Shown piece after piece: positions 11,792 to 23,596 of a DNA stretch of 64,000 nt (its first letter is position 1; each line of letters starts with the position of its first letter). The notes below the pieces were generated by a model that was not told the DNA's origin, searched no databases, and worked only from the letters and a program-made list of their open reading frames with translations. A program made the translations under genes and the position numbers. Source of the stretch: Heterostelium multicystogenum (lineage: Eukaryota; Evosea; Eumycetozoa; Acytosteliales; Acytosteliaceae); assembly GCA_003667245.1 (NCBI GenBank), contig RCNN01000011.1:1-64000 (forward strand), read 5' to 3'.

Positions 11792-12905
11792 TATTAAAAC
11801 ATCAAACAATAGAATAAGAATATAATTTATTAAATTTAAACTTATATATATTTTATTCAAATAAATTATTAGAAATAATATGATTTTATTATTAGTATTA
11901 TTGTTATTGAGCTATTTATAATACATTATAACACCCTTATTTTGATGATTGGTTGAGTTAATTTATTTTATCTAGACCTAGACAATGGATAGATTTCATT
12001 GAATAAGTATAAATTAAGTAATAACAATAGATTGAACCAATCTTTTGATTTGACTATATTATTATTGAATTCCTGTTTTAGTTGTTCACATTACGATCAA
12101 AGCTATTTATAAAGCAATCATGTAAATGATATCCTCCAAATTTAAGAGTTGATTGATTTGAATTTAACAGGGTGTATCCAATCATATATTAATAATTAAG
12201 TAGGGAGGAGTGCATATGTATTATTGGTAACACATACAATAAAATAAATAAACAGCACACCACTCACACTTCGAATGATGTTGTTAAAATCATATTTTGT
12301 ATATCATGAGATGGTTGTTTATTATTATTATTGTTGTTTGTTTGTTTACTAATGGTGATTGTCGTAATGACACCTAGATGGAACTTACCTACGTTGTGAC
12401 TTAATTGAACAATCTATCTATTTATACTACTGCTGCTGCTCCTGTGTGTTGTGTGTTGTGTTGAGTTGGTATATATCAAGACTAAGAGATTCCATTTGCT
12501 ATTAAAATTGGCAATAGATTATATATATATCTATATTAGTAGGTCTATCTATTTCAAAGTTTAAGAATATTGTAAATTGATTCACTCTACCACAATGAAA
12601 GAGGTTCAAGCATTGTTTATTCATTACCATAAGTATATATATCAACAATCAGTTTGTGTTGATATTTATTGATGTTAGTTGTTATTCTTGTTATTGTTGT
12701 TAGTGTTTGTCTTTTATAAAATAAATTAACAAATAAAGTAGAATACATTTATTCTAATTCCACATTTATAGTAGTAATATTCTACAATTAGAAACTAATT
12801 CCTTAAATAATGATTCAAATGGTAACTAAAAACATATAACAAATAATCCAGTTGGATATTAATACTAATCATATCTGATATTTGGTTTGTCTATTCTAAA
12901 CACAG
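11792..12905. other. AT-rich intergenic region
   Basis: About 1.1 kb between the VOC gene and the orphan exon at 12906. It contains (TA)n and TTAT repeats and a GT-rich patch at 12443-12465 (CCTGTGTGTTGTGTGTTGTG) that could be a G-box-like site. A short frame at about 12596-12672 (MKEVQALF...) could conceivably be a first exon for the orphan 3' exon, but no matching donor is clear. Confidence 0.4.
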
Positions 12906-13073
12906 TGTAAGAAAGTACCATCGCTGAACCTCAACTTGTTAGGTGGCGGTGTCCAATCAACAGCATTGAGTCAATCACTGTTGAGCGGAGTATCCAACGA
13001 CATGCCTCAGGCACCAAGATCAAGTAATGCCGATAATATACTTGAGCAGTTCGCAACACTTGGACTTCATTGA
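12906..13073 (+). CDS. Orphan 3'-terminal exon of an unidentified gene
   Basis: A GC-richer island in AT-rich DNA, preceded by an acceptor-like CACAG, with 55 sense codons then TGA. The reading is CKKVPSLNLNLLGGGVQSTA, a Ser/Gln-rich middle, and SSNADNILEQFATLGLH at the end. Codons such as CTG AAC CTC AAC and GGT GGC GGT GTC are the preferred type of this genome. It therefore looks like a real terminal exon or relic of one. No upstream exon is evident in the 1.1 kb before it, and I do not recognise the protein. Confidence 0.45.
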   Translation, partial: CKKVPSLNLNLLGGGVQSTALSQSLLSGVSNDMPQAPRSSNADNILEQFATLGLH

Positions 13074-13483
13074 GATCGATAGTTAACTTGAATTAAGGTA
13101 TCCCGGCAGTAACAGAGTGTAGTTTAACCGTTACATTCCCAATTCTAAATATTATTTATTATATTATATATTATATTATATTCATCAAATAAAATGATAA
13201 GACATCTATCTAGATTATTATTATTAACATCAACACCAAGAGGAGGTCATATTAATGAAGTTTGTTGTCCAAACCAAACAAAAAATCAAATTAATTTTCC
13301 CAAAAACAAAAACACTTTATCAAGCTCACTTCAATTTCATTGCACAATTAACAAACTAATTAGTGCTAATAATAATAATAATAAACAATAATAACAATAA
13401 TAATATTGAGTATATGTTAAGATTATAGAAGTTCACTGGTAGATTGAGCAGATAGCTGAGATTGATTCAACAAGAACAAAAGA
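13074..13483. other. Spacer before the DDB1 gene
   Basis: About 410 bp. A frame at 13194-13391 begins MIRHLSRLLLL and ends in Asn-rich low complexity. It has no recognisable family and ends just before the DDB1 promoter region, so I do not call it a gene, although a short mitochondrial-type leader peptide cannot be excluded. Confidence 0.35.
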
Positions 13484-16400
13484 ATGTATAATTTCGTTTC
13501 TACAGTTCAGAAACCTACTGCTGTATATCACTCTGTTACAGGTTGCTTTACATCTTCAAATGAAAGGAATCTTATCATAAGGTAGGCTGTCACTAGATCA
13601 ATGAATGAATGAGCGATCGAGCGATCGAGCGAACGAACGAATGACATTGATTGATAGGAAAATTGGGCTAACTCAAAGTTACTTACTCTTAGCAAAGGAA
13701 CAAAGTTGGAGATCTTCACTTTGACTCCTGAAGGTTTGTCACCGGTCTTGGATGTTAATTTATACGGAAGAATATCCGATATGAGAATACTGTCTCCAAA
13801 TGTATGTGACTGAAACCTACTGCTATCTTGATCTTATAACTCACTTACAGATCCGATTAGAATGCAGATAAGCAAGACAGATTGTTTATTTTGACTGAGA
13901 AGTACAAGTATTGCATTTTGGCTTTCAACAGCGAAACTCGAGAGTTGGTCACAATTGCTACAGGTGATGCTGAGGCAACCATTGGAAGACCTGCTGAGGC
14001 TGGTCAAATAGGTATTGTAGATCCAGACTGCCGTCTCATAGGTATGCACCTCTACGAAGGTTTGTTCAGAGTGCTGCCACTGGAGCACGGCCAACCCGTT
14101 CGTGAGTCATTCAACATGAAAATAGAGCAATTGCAGATTGTAGATATGGTGTTTCTCAAGCAATGTACTAAACCAACACTTGCATTGCTTTATAAAGACA
14201 CAAGAGATGCGCGACACATCATCACCTACTCTATCGACCTCGACACCAAAGACTTGCTGGAGGGTCCCTCACAGGACTCTGTCGAGGAGAATTCCACCAT
14301 GCTTGTGCCACTCGATAACGGTGCCATGTTGATTGTTGGTGAGATGGCAATCACATATATGAATTTTGAAGAGTAGTACTCAACCGGTAACCATTTCAAT
14401 CGACCATACACACATCGCCACATACGAGCAGATCGATAGAGACAGATTCTTGCTTGCCGACGACTGTGGAAGTTTGTATCTTCTTCACATCACATTTGAT
14501 TCTCATAGACAGAGTGCAGTCAACATGAAATGGGAAAGACTAGGTGAGACCAGCATCGCATCATCTCTTTCCTACTTGGATAGTGGTGTGGTTTATGTTG
14601 GTAGCTCCTCTGGTGACAGCCAGCTAATTAAGCTGAATCCTCACATTGATCCAACAACAGGTTCCTACATTTCAATCATTGATCAATTCAACAACCTTGG
14701 ACCCATTACTGATTTTTGCGTTGTTGACGTCGAGAAGCAGGGACAAGGCCAATTGGTAACCTGCTCCGGTACCTTCCAAGATGGTTCTTTAAGAATCATC
14801 AGAAATGGTATTGGTATTGCAGAGCAAGCTTCTATCGAGTTACCAGGTATCAGAGGACTCTGGTCACTTGCAAATAACTCTAACCCATCTAGTTTGCATC
14901 GTCATATCATTGTTTCATTTATCAACTCGACCAAAGTGTTGACTTTTTCAGGTGAAGAAATAGAGGAAACTGACATCAGCGGATTCGATTGCAATGCTAC
15001 AACACTCTACTGTGGTAACACCAACAACAATCAATTCATTCAAATTGCAACTTCAGGTATCTATCTAGTCGACGCTACAACATTGACACTTCTCGATCAC
15101 TATCGTCCCGAAAAAGGATCAATCAATCTTGCATCATGTAATGGTAGCCAAATTCTAATCTCTCAAGGTAACATTCTAACCTACATTGAGATACAGGACA
15201 CCAAGTTAGTTATTAAAAAGTATGTCTCAACTTACAACATATCATTACTATTCAAATATTAATATCCATTCCTTTTAAAATAGAGAAACACAGTTACCAT
15301 ATGAAATTTCATGTTTGGATATTTCATTGTTGGATGGTTTCACTTCATCACCTGTTTGTGCAGTTGGACTGTGGACTGACATTAGTATCAGAATCTTACA
15401 ACTACCTAATTTGAATGAAGTCTACAAGGAGACCTTGGGTGGCGAAATTCTTCCAAGATCTATTTTGTTTATAACTTTCGAAGGAACCAACTATTTGCTT
15501 TGTTCACTTGGTGATGGTCATCTATTCAACTTTACTTTCGATGTTGTCAGTAGTTCACTTCACGAAAGAAAGAAGCTCTCGTTGGGAACAACTCCAATCA
15601 TTTTAAATAGGTAAATATCAAATCTAAGGTGGCCACCTTAATCAACCAACCATTGCTAATTTAATACATCACAGTTTTAAATTAAAGAATAGTACAAATG
15701 TATTTGCATCTTCAGATCGTCCAACTGTAATCTATAGCAACAACAAAAAACTATTGTATAGTGCAATCAACATGAAGGTTGTCTCTCATGTTTGTTCTTT
15801 CAATTCAGAAGCATTCCGCGATAGCATTGCCATTGCTACTGAAAGTTCTTTGATCATTGGTACCATTGACGAAATACAAAAGTTGCACATTAGAACTATT
15901 CCACTCGGTGAGATGGCAAGAAGAATTACTTACGTCGAGGAATACCACTGCTATGCAGTTATCACCATTCAGTCAAACAGCAGTAATGATAATAACAATG
16001 CTGTCCCACTCACCAATTATATCAAGTTGCTAAATGAGCAAACTTTTGAAACTACCTCAAAGTACGCACTCAAGAATTTTGAGTTTGGATGGGCGATCTC
16101 CAGCTGTAAATTCAAGAACGACGATACCCTCTACATTGTTGTAGGAACAGCATTCCACAACGAGGTCGAAAGCCAGCAAACAAAAGGAAGAATTCTAGTT
16201 TTTAGAATCGACGACACCCGATTGATTCTTGTTGATGAAGTTTCTTTGCCCGCTTGTGTATACTGTTTGCTACCTTTCAACGGTCGACTATTGGCTGGTG
16301 TTAATAAGCGTGTTCAGGCATTCGATTGGGGTGGAGAGACTAGCAAGCTTACAAAGGCAGAGTCGTACAGCGGACACACACTCAGTCACTCGCTTGTCAG

Positions 16401-17122
16401 TCGTGGACACTTTATTTTTGGTGCTGACCTCATGAAGTCAATGACATTGCTCGTTGAGGACCAAAATGGTGCTATTCAAGAATTGGCCAGAAACCCATAT
16501 CCAATATGGTTGTCTAGAATCGAGATGATTGATGACGATACATACATTGGTGGTGATAACTCTTACAATTTAATTGTTGTACAAAAGACAGTCGAGCCAA
16601 GCAATGGAGTAGATAATGTACTATTAGATACAGTTGGACAATTCCATCTTGGAGAGACAATCAACAAATTCAAACATGGATCACTCGTAACATCACCCGA
16701 TATGGATTCACCAAAGTTACCAACCATCATCTTCGGTACAGTGAGTGGTGCAATTGGAGTGATAGTATCTATCTCCAAGGATGACTATGAGTTCTTTGAA
16801 AAATTGCAAAAAGATTGAACAGAGTTGTTCATGGCGTTGGTGGTTTACCCTTTGACAAGTAAGTTTGATTCATAATACTCTAATTTAAAGGAAATCTACC
16901 TTGACATTTATTAACCGAATCATTTCATCATGTTACTTTAGTTGGAGATCATTTAGTACAGAACACATGACCATTCCAGCTAAAAACTTTATTGATGGAG
17001 ACTTGATAGAAACCTTTTTAGACTTGAGACACGATAAAATGTTGGAAGCAATCAAAGATATGAACATCTCCATTGAAGACACTTATCGTCGAATCGAATC
17101 ATTGATGCACCATATAAGATAA
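13484..17122 (+). CDS. repE: DDB1, damaged-DNA-binding protein 1 / CUL4 adaptor
   Basis: Six exons: 13484-13581, 13693-13801, 13861-15219, 15284-15610, 15675-16858 and 16942-17122. All have GT..AG borders with matching phases. The product aligns end to end with the three-propeller DDB1 family: N-terminal [111 protein letters not shown], and C-terminal WRSFSTEHM...[16 protein letters not shown]1 links CUL4 to WD40 substrate receptors for ubiquitination and acts with DDB2 in UV-damage recognition; repE is the Dictyostelium name. Two frame breaks are seen: near 14365, and an A-run one base short at 16808-16812. Both sit between perfectly conserved segments, so the gene is almost certainly functional. 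Confidence 0.97.
13582..13692 (+). repeat. GAGCGATC/GAACGAAT short tandem repeat in DDB1 intron 1
   Basis: Intron 1 of DDB1 (111 bp, GTAGGC...CTTAG) contains about five degenerate 4-8 bp units at 13600-13642: GAATGAATGAGCGATCGAGC, then GATCGAGCGAACGAACGAAT. The GC content is high for an intron of this genome. It is probably a recent slippage expansion without function. Confidence 0.6.
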
Positions 17123-17188
17123 ATTCGAATAAAAAAGTCCTATGATCATTTAATTTGACATCTGCTTTATTAATTCCTCGTTTATTTA

Positions 17189-18727
17189 TTACACAAAACA
17201 GTTTGAATCAAAATCATCATAGTGGTTCCATCTTCCAGAGTTTTCTAGTATTGAGAAATCAAAAGATTTCCTTGTTACAAAGCCACCTTGAAGATTATTT
17301 TTTAATATTAAGTAATGCGTTTTATCCAACCTTCGTACAGTGTATCCATACATGTGAATATCAACATTGAAAGGTGCAGAGATGTCTAGTTTAGTTGGCA
17401 AAGTCAGGGATTTGAAATTTTTTGGAATCGATGTCCAGTGGAATACTCTTTCTTTATGAGGGTTGAAAAGATGTAGTGATTCTAGATTTGGTGGTAACTG
17501 AGTTGGATCAGGGTAATTCAGGTCTCTTGTAGAAGAACGTAAAAACCTTAAGGATTTAGGAAGCTTAGTAATTAAATCTAAATTAATATTGTTGATTGTC
17601 AAAAACTCCAAAGTAGTTGGCAAATTAGATATCAAATAGTCTCTTAAACTTTCGCTGATTCCATGAGTTCTTAGGTTAATAAGATATCTTGGTAATTTGA
17701 TTGGATTATCGACCATATAGTATATATCAAATTGAGCTTTTAATTGAAGATCCAAGATTGAATCTTGAAGCTCACCCCCAAGTAGAGATTGATATAAATG
17801 AAGATGTCGGAGAGAGCTCGGAAATGAATCAAGATTGAATGGTTGTTGATAATGAGGACCCAGTGTTAACTTGGTCAGAGAGCAAGGAAGAAGGGAACTT
17901 GAGAGAGGTTGATCAAAATACCTTCCCAATTCAAGGGTTGTGACCGAATTTGGAATTGAGACACTGTCTAAAGAGTCTTTGAAGGTAATAAATTTCAGGA
18001 TTTTTAATTGTGTAGGTAACACTCCATATTGCAATGGTTGGTTAAATTCGTAGCCAAACTCCAAGAAGACTAAACTTGAAGGAAGAACACCTTTATCAAT
18101 TCGCTTATTGAAATTCCAACCAAAAGTAAGATATTCCACATTATATGGTATGGTGTTTGGTAAAAGAATTTGATTGAAACATCTTCCAAATCTCAAAGAT
18201 TGAAGTGTATGAGGAAGAGTTAAAGGTGGAATATATTGATTGAAAGTATCTCCCAACTCCAAAACTCTCAGGTTGTGTGTGGTAAGCATGACATAGGTAA
18301 TGGAAAATCATACAATATCTTCAACACATCGGTATCTATATCTTTAGCAAGAAATAGTGTTTTAAAAATACTATTATTTGGTGGATCTATCAATGTTTCT
18401 ATAAATCATACCATAGGGAATCGATTTGTCTATTCTTTTATCTTCATCAGTAGACTTTATCGATCTAATCATATAATCATCGGTTCTTTCAAGTGTATTT
18501 ATAATTTGATCTCTAAAGGCTTTCATAATGGATGGACTTGTTTTATATTTATATAAATGATTCTGATAGGATATTCTAAAATATAAAGACTCCACCTTGA
18601 AGAATAGATAGTTGTTTCTCTCCTTATAGAGTCTTTTACAAGACAGAGCCAAACAACATCTGTCAATATTAGATTCAATAAAAGATAGTATCCTTCTTAA
18701 AACAAAATAATTGAGTCTATCTAACAT
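17189..18727 (-). CDS. F-box-like/FNIP-repeat protein
   Basis: Residues 1-30 (MLDRLNYFVLRRILSFI...RCCLALSCKRLYKE) form the F-box-like start typical of the family. From 18289 downward, about eight FNIP repeats are seen, such as LRVLELGDTFNQYIPPLTLP, LQSLRFGRCFNQILLPNTIP and LVFLEFGYEFNQPLQYGVLP, followed by a non-repeat C-terminal part. The 18374-18289 stretch reads sensibly in a different frame (FKTLFLAKDIDTDVLKILYD), so I prefer two compensating single-base errors to an intron; an intron with donor near 18412 and acceptor near 18262 is the alternative. The 3' end lies 67 bp from the 3' end of DDB1 (convergent). It is probably a paralogue of the gene at 9682 and likewise a possible SCF substrate receptor. 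Confidence 0.82.
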
Positions 18728-19947
18728 GATTTATACAATAAGATGGATTTCCAAGTGCACATCAAAGTTTATAAGATACTTGAAACTATCAGTAAGTAAC
18801 AATATCTATGTTTTCTCTTCATTAATTTAAAAAAAAATTCATTGAATTTCATTCCATGAGATCGTACTCTGGTTATTAAATTTTCATGAAAATTAAACTT
18901 TGATGATTGGTAACTCTGAATAGTATACCTATGATGACGATGGAAACAATTGGGAATGGTAATAATTATACTTTAATAAAATTAAAACATGATATCTTTC
19001 TTTTGAAAGTCTGACCATTTTATCATTTGATTTACATTACGCTTCACATCTTTTAGAATATATGTGGGCAACTATACATTAGTAATAAGCAACCGGCTTG
19101 GAGTGCAGCTATTGTATTATTATTTCTAAATTTAACTTATTTCTAAACGTTTTTCTATTAATATATATATTTTGGGTCTTATTATTACATCAAGATTCAA
19201 ACTAACATAACCAATCTATATTGTAACCATATTGAAACTTCACAGACTTCAATACTGTTGGTCTCAACAAAACATTATGATGTGATTGAATGGGATTGAA
19301 GTTTATTGTAATAATCATTATCTTTAGATAAATGTACCACTGAACAAGGTCACAATTCATAAATAACAATAGGTAACGAACTCAGAGGATACAACTAACG
19401 TTCATTGGATCTTCTATGAGATAGATATTGCTGCATTAATCTCATGAAATGTATTCGCCACCTAATATTAATAGACCAATATTAAAAGAGGTAGTGCTGT
19501 GCTATCATCTATAAAATAGATAACCAATTCAAATCAAATGGAATTGTTTAATTTAATTTGACATTAAGATTACACCAAAACTCTTTCTATTTCAACGAAG
19601 TATCAATTATTGTAACAATATAATCATAATAATAATAATAATAATCATCATTAATTAAATAGTATAGTATAATAGTAATAAATGAATGATTGCACATGAC
19701 CGTCATGCACCAACATTTACATAATTGTATTTTTGTAGTTAATTTTAAAAATACAGGTATATTTTTAGAATCCTTCAAAAACCACAACAACTACAACTAA
19801 CAACAACCAAAAACCAAAAACAAAAACACCAAATGGATATATATATATATTGACACCCTCTTCACACTAGGCATTTACATCATTCATTCATTCAGTTTAT
19901 GATACAGTTATGTTAAGTTACAGTACACTTAATTAATACCACCAAGA

Positions 19948-19961
19948 CCAGCACACACACT
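19948..19961 (-). promoter_or_regulatory. CA-rich (G-box complement) site
   Basis: CCAGCACACACACTAAG; the opposite strand reads TGTGTGTGCTGG. GT-rich elements of this form are bound by the G-box factor GBF in Dictyostelium cAMP-induced genes. It lies about 720 bp before the Tgr-like start and about 130 bp before a second G-box-like block. The assignment rests on motif resemblance only. Confidence 0.35.
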
Positions 19962-20078
19962 AAGTTTGTTTGTTTTTACATTCCTTTATTGAATTACTTC
20001 ACTCATTTATAAATCAGTTGGTTTTGCAAAGAAATTTAATAAAACTACACACCTCAAATGATCATAAAGCAGCTGCTC

Positions 20079-20092
20079 TGTGTGGGTGTGGT
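20079..20092 (+). promoter_or_regulatory. G-box-like GBF site upstream of the Tgr-like gene
   Basis: TGTGTGGGTGTGGT is a strong match to the GT-rich G-box consensus recognised by GBF. In D. discoideum the tgrB1/tgrC1 (lagB/lagC) genes depend on GBF and extracellular cAMP. Finding such a site about 590 bp upstream of a Tgr-like gene, with a CA-rich partner at 19948, suggests the same control. Function is inferred. Confidence 0.45.
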
Positions 20093-20492
20093 TTAGTTTT
20101 TGTATGATAAGATAACCCCTATATGTGGTAACAAGTAGATTGAGTTTTGATTTCACAAATGTAGAACACTAATGTGATAAAACATCATATTCTAATCTCA
20201 TCTTCTGGGTGATTATATGAACATTCTTATTTTGTACTAGTATGTATTTAAATCGATATTTGGTGTTTTATTTTTGTTTGTTTTTATTTTGTTTTTAGAT
20301 CAATAACAATAAATTCATTTATTGTTGATCCAATCAATCAATCAATCAATCCAATTTAATATTAATATTATTATTTTTAATAATACAAATTATAATTAAT
20401 AAATCGAATATTTTTTTTTAATAGAGATAGGAGGCAAAGGAAATTAATCAAACCAAATATAATCCAATAAAATTAAAATCAAATCAAATCAA

Positions 20493-20518
20493 AAAGGAAA
20501 GGAAAGGAAAGGAAAGGA
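20493..20518. repeat. (AAAGG)5 microsatellite
   Basis: Five perfect AAAGG units followed by AT-GG in the 5' region of the Tgr-like gene, about 165 bp before its start. It is purine-only on the + strand and likely prone to slippage. Confidence 0.8.
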
Positions 20519-20681
20519 TAGGATGTTTAATAATATTCACATCAACAACAATCTATCAAACTAAAAAGCATCCTCAATAGTAATAATACTTTATCATTAA
20601 CATCATCATATTTTTCATCTAGTAAAAAGATAATTAATTATCCAAGATATATTTAAAATATAAATCTATAATAATAACAAA

Positions 20682-22979
20682 ATGATTAGTAGTAGATATA
20701 TATTATTATTTTTATTTGTAATTTTATCAGTGAAAAATGTTTACTGTGATTTAGTATATTATAATGATACTTCTGTATTTATTTACTCCACTACATTGAA
20801 TGGACATGTTGATAGCTTTGTATTTGTAGGATCAACAGAATACCGTGTGAATCAAACCGACATATTTTGGGTAAATTCTACCACCGTTGGAACAGTTCTG
20901 AACGACAAAATATGGAACTCTAAACCATATACGATTACTCTGATAGTTAAGCCCAAAAGATTAGATTTCATTTGGAAGCCACTTGTTGTAACCTCTGTCA
21001 GTAGTGTCCCAACGGAAGGAGGAAATCTTACTATTGTTGGAAATTATCTGAATATGAGCTACTCTTTCCAATATAATACCCAACCAATAACTCCCATTGA
21101 GCTCAGCAACACCTTATGCATTTTTAAAATTCCACCATTTTCGATTAACCAACAAATATCCAATATACCGGTTGAAATCCTAGACTCAGAGGGATTAACA
21201 ATTTACTCTTACAATTGGGCGGTAACAGGTAAGTATTTTATTAGGAATTCAGAATAAATTCATTTATACTAATATTAAATCTTTAAATTACATAGATCCT
21301 TCGATTACATCAGCAATTTTAGATCTTAAAAATTATAAGATAACAGTTACAGGTAGCTCTTTTTCATCCAACCAAACTTGGGTCAAATGTAATATACCGG
21401 CCCCTGGTGCGCCTCCTTCTTTACCAATTGTTCAATTCACAGCGCATTCTCAAATAATATTGGATGTGGCTATATTAGCAAAAGAATTCACATTTGCAGG
21501 TGAAGAAAATGCTAAATCTAATAGTTACTGATTTCAATACTTCAGTAGTACTAAAGACCGCATATCGTGGAATTCCCATTAGTATGTATCCAAAATATCA
21601 TTATTTTGAAATATTAGATGGTAACTAACAATATTTCTTATTAAATTAAGTCCCTGTTATAAAGAATGTAACTTCTACATCTAGTTCTTTGGGAGGACCA
21701 GTCACCATATCAGGTGATTTATTCACTGCTCTAACTTCATCTGGATTCCCAACAAAGAAGTATATTACCATTGGTGGTCAGATATGTACGGATCCAGTTG
21801 ATTCTTATTTCAACAGTAGCGCATTTGTTTGTAATCTCGGACCTATTTCCAACATGGAAGACCCAAAGTCATTCACCAATCTTACCGTTCGTGTAACTAT
21901 AGAAGGAGCAACATCAAATAATAACAATGTTCTATTTAATTATGATATCCCATTCGTGACCAATATTCGTCAGAATGGAAGTAAGATTATATTCGAAGGA
22001 GACTATCTTGGAAATGTTGGTGATTTAAATAGTACTGTGCTTACTATGATTGCAAAATCTGTCGATAACTATCATCCAATATCAATAGAAGTTGGAAATA
22101 TCACAATTCCTTCAAACACTTCAACCAAGCTCACCAAAAGACAATGGTTAGCAACTACCACGATCCCACCTACATATCAATCTGGTGTATATCTTTGCTA
22201 TGTGACTAATCATGGTGTCCTAAAATCTAATGAAGCAAACATGACAATCAAGCCAGATATTGGAGAAATTTCATCACCCCAAACTAAAGGAGACACCATC
22301 ACTATTTTAGGAGCACTCTTTGGACCTCCAGTTTCTATTTCTTTCCCAAGCTACCTCAACATCAAAAATACCTCTATGCCATTACTTGTTAACTCAACAA
22401 CAATCTTTGTCAATGTTTCTTCTGGCTCTGGTAAAGATATTAAACTAACACTATTTGTCAATGGAATTGAAACCTATAAGAACTTTCATTATCAAGGTAA
22501 CTAATGGAAATTGTAATTTACATTCTTATCACATTTAACTAATCTATTTTCTTTATTCAGAACCTACAATAACTAATGTAACTGAAATTTCTGCACTCGG
22601 TGGAACGATTACAATAGATGGAACTAACTTTGAACCTACCAATTTGAATGTCATCATTGCCGATGAGCTACCTTGTTCCAATCTTACTTATGAAAGTGAT
22701 ACAAGAATTTATTGCTTATTAAAATCATCGGATGGTGAGAATCTTAACTCTGGAGCATTTCTCAATGTTACTGTTTCAGTAAACTTCCAATCTGTAACAG
22801 CTCCATTGTTAAACATCACTCAGGTTAATGGTGATGGAGGTATAGATTATTTACCAATTGCACTACCAATTGGAATTATTCTTGTTCTATTTATTGTAGG
22901 AACATCTGGAATCCTCACATTCTTATATATAAAGAAAGAAAGACACAGAAGAGCCGTTATGAAATTCATCAACTCATAG
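20682..22979 (+). CDS. Tgr-like IPT/TIG single-pass membrane protein
   Basis: Four exons: 20682-21228, 21296-21581, 21651-22496 and 22561-22979, phases matching. The protein has a cleavable signal peptide (MISSRYILLFLFVILSVKNVYC), then an extracellular part with many N-x-S/T sites. Repeated IPT/TIG immunoglobulin-like motifs are seen: VVTSVSSVPTEGGNLTIVGN, STSSSLGGPVTISGDL, GEISSPQTKGDTITILGALF and ISALGGTITIDGTNFEPTNL. One transmembrane helix (PIALPIGIILVLFIVGTSGI) is followed by a basic tail of about 20 residues. This is the architecture of the Tgr proteins; TgrB1 and TgrC1 act in heterophilic adhesion and kin recognition in Dictyostelium. The short tail is more TgrC1-like. One frame break near 21505 is probably a sequence error. 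Its orthology within the large tgr family cannot be set. Confidence 0.85.
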
Positions 22980-23254
22980 GCCTTAAAAATATTTATATTA
23001 TTAGTAGACCAGTTTTAAACAACGACTCCATATTTTTCAAAACAAAGTTGGGATTCACTTCATTACATTTAATACGCATATCTAAATTACATAAACTACT
23101 TGTAAAATATTATTAATATCTTTAAAATAAATTAAACTACCGACTTTCAAATAAATTAGTTATTTCCATTAATATTAATAGACTTTCTTCCAAATTATAA
23201 GTAAATAGATTGATTAACTTCATTTTTGTTTTACAATTTCTAAATCCTACCACT

Positions 23255-23540
23255 ATGAACAAGTATATACTTAAACCACATCCTTTGCAATCCAATATTG
23301 GATCACAGTTGTATCAAAGTATTATCTCAATTCTGTAAGGATACCAATGATGATATTCTCAAGAGCAAATCTGTATTTAAATCTAAAGGTATTTGTTTAA
23401 TTGAATTTATCTTTTTTTATTTATTTACAATAAATTAGGTGTAAGATGCGTAGTCAGCTATTTAATTTGATTTTAATAAATCTTGTCTAGGCTGGAAGGA
23501 GCTGAAGACAACTCCATGTAAATTAAGTGGTTGGACATAA
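23255..23540 (+). CDS. Small two-exon coding-like fragment of unknown function
   Basis: Exon 1 (23255-23388) reads MNKYILKPHPLQSNIGSQLY..., shifts frame near 23330, and continues CKDTNDDILKSKSVFKSK to a GGTATTT donor. Exon 2 (23491-23540, after GTCTAG) reads WKELKTTPCKLSGWT and a stop. Sense continues across a plausible intron and the codons look used, but the product would be only about 60 residues and I do not recognise it. It could be a small gene or the relic of a longer one. Confidence 0.3.
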
Positions 23541-23596
23541 ATTCTAATAACTAAAGTTTGAATCACTCCAACTAATATTTCCAAAATAATCCTTGG

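Larger units (their letters stand above)
18728..20681. promoter_or_regulatory. Divergent intergenic region between FNIP and Tgr-like genes
   Basis: About 1.95 kb, AT-rich, without a supported gene. It separates the reverse-strand FNIP gene from the forward Tgr-like gene and so holds both promoters. It contains a CA-rich block at 19948-19960, a GT-rich block at 20079-20092, a TATATATATATTGACACCC stretch near 19838-19858, and a five-unit AAAGG repeat at 20493-20518. Confidence 0.55.

Noticed and set aside
13194..13391. 65-codon frame before DDB1
   Set aside because: Ends in Asn-rich repeats and has no recognisable family; kept only as a remark.
18290..18412. Intron in the reverse FNIP gene
   Set aside because: The segment reads as sensible protein in another frame (FKTLFLAKDIDTDVLKIL), so two compensating one-base errors fit better, though splicing is not excluded.
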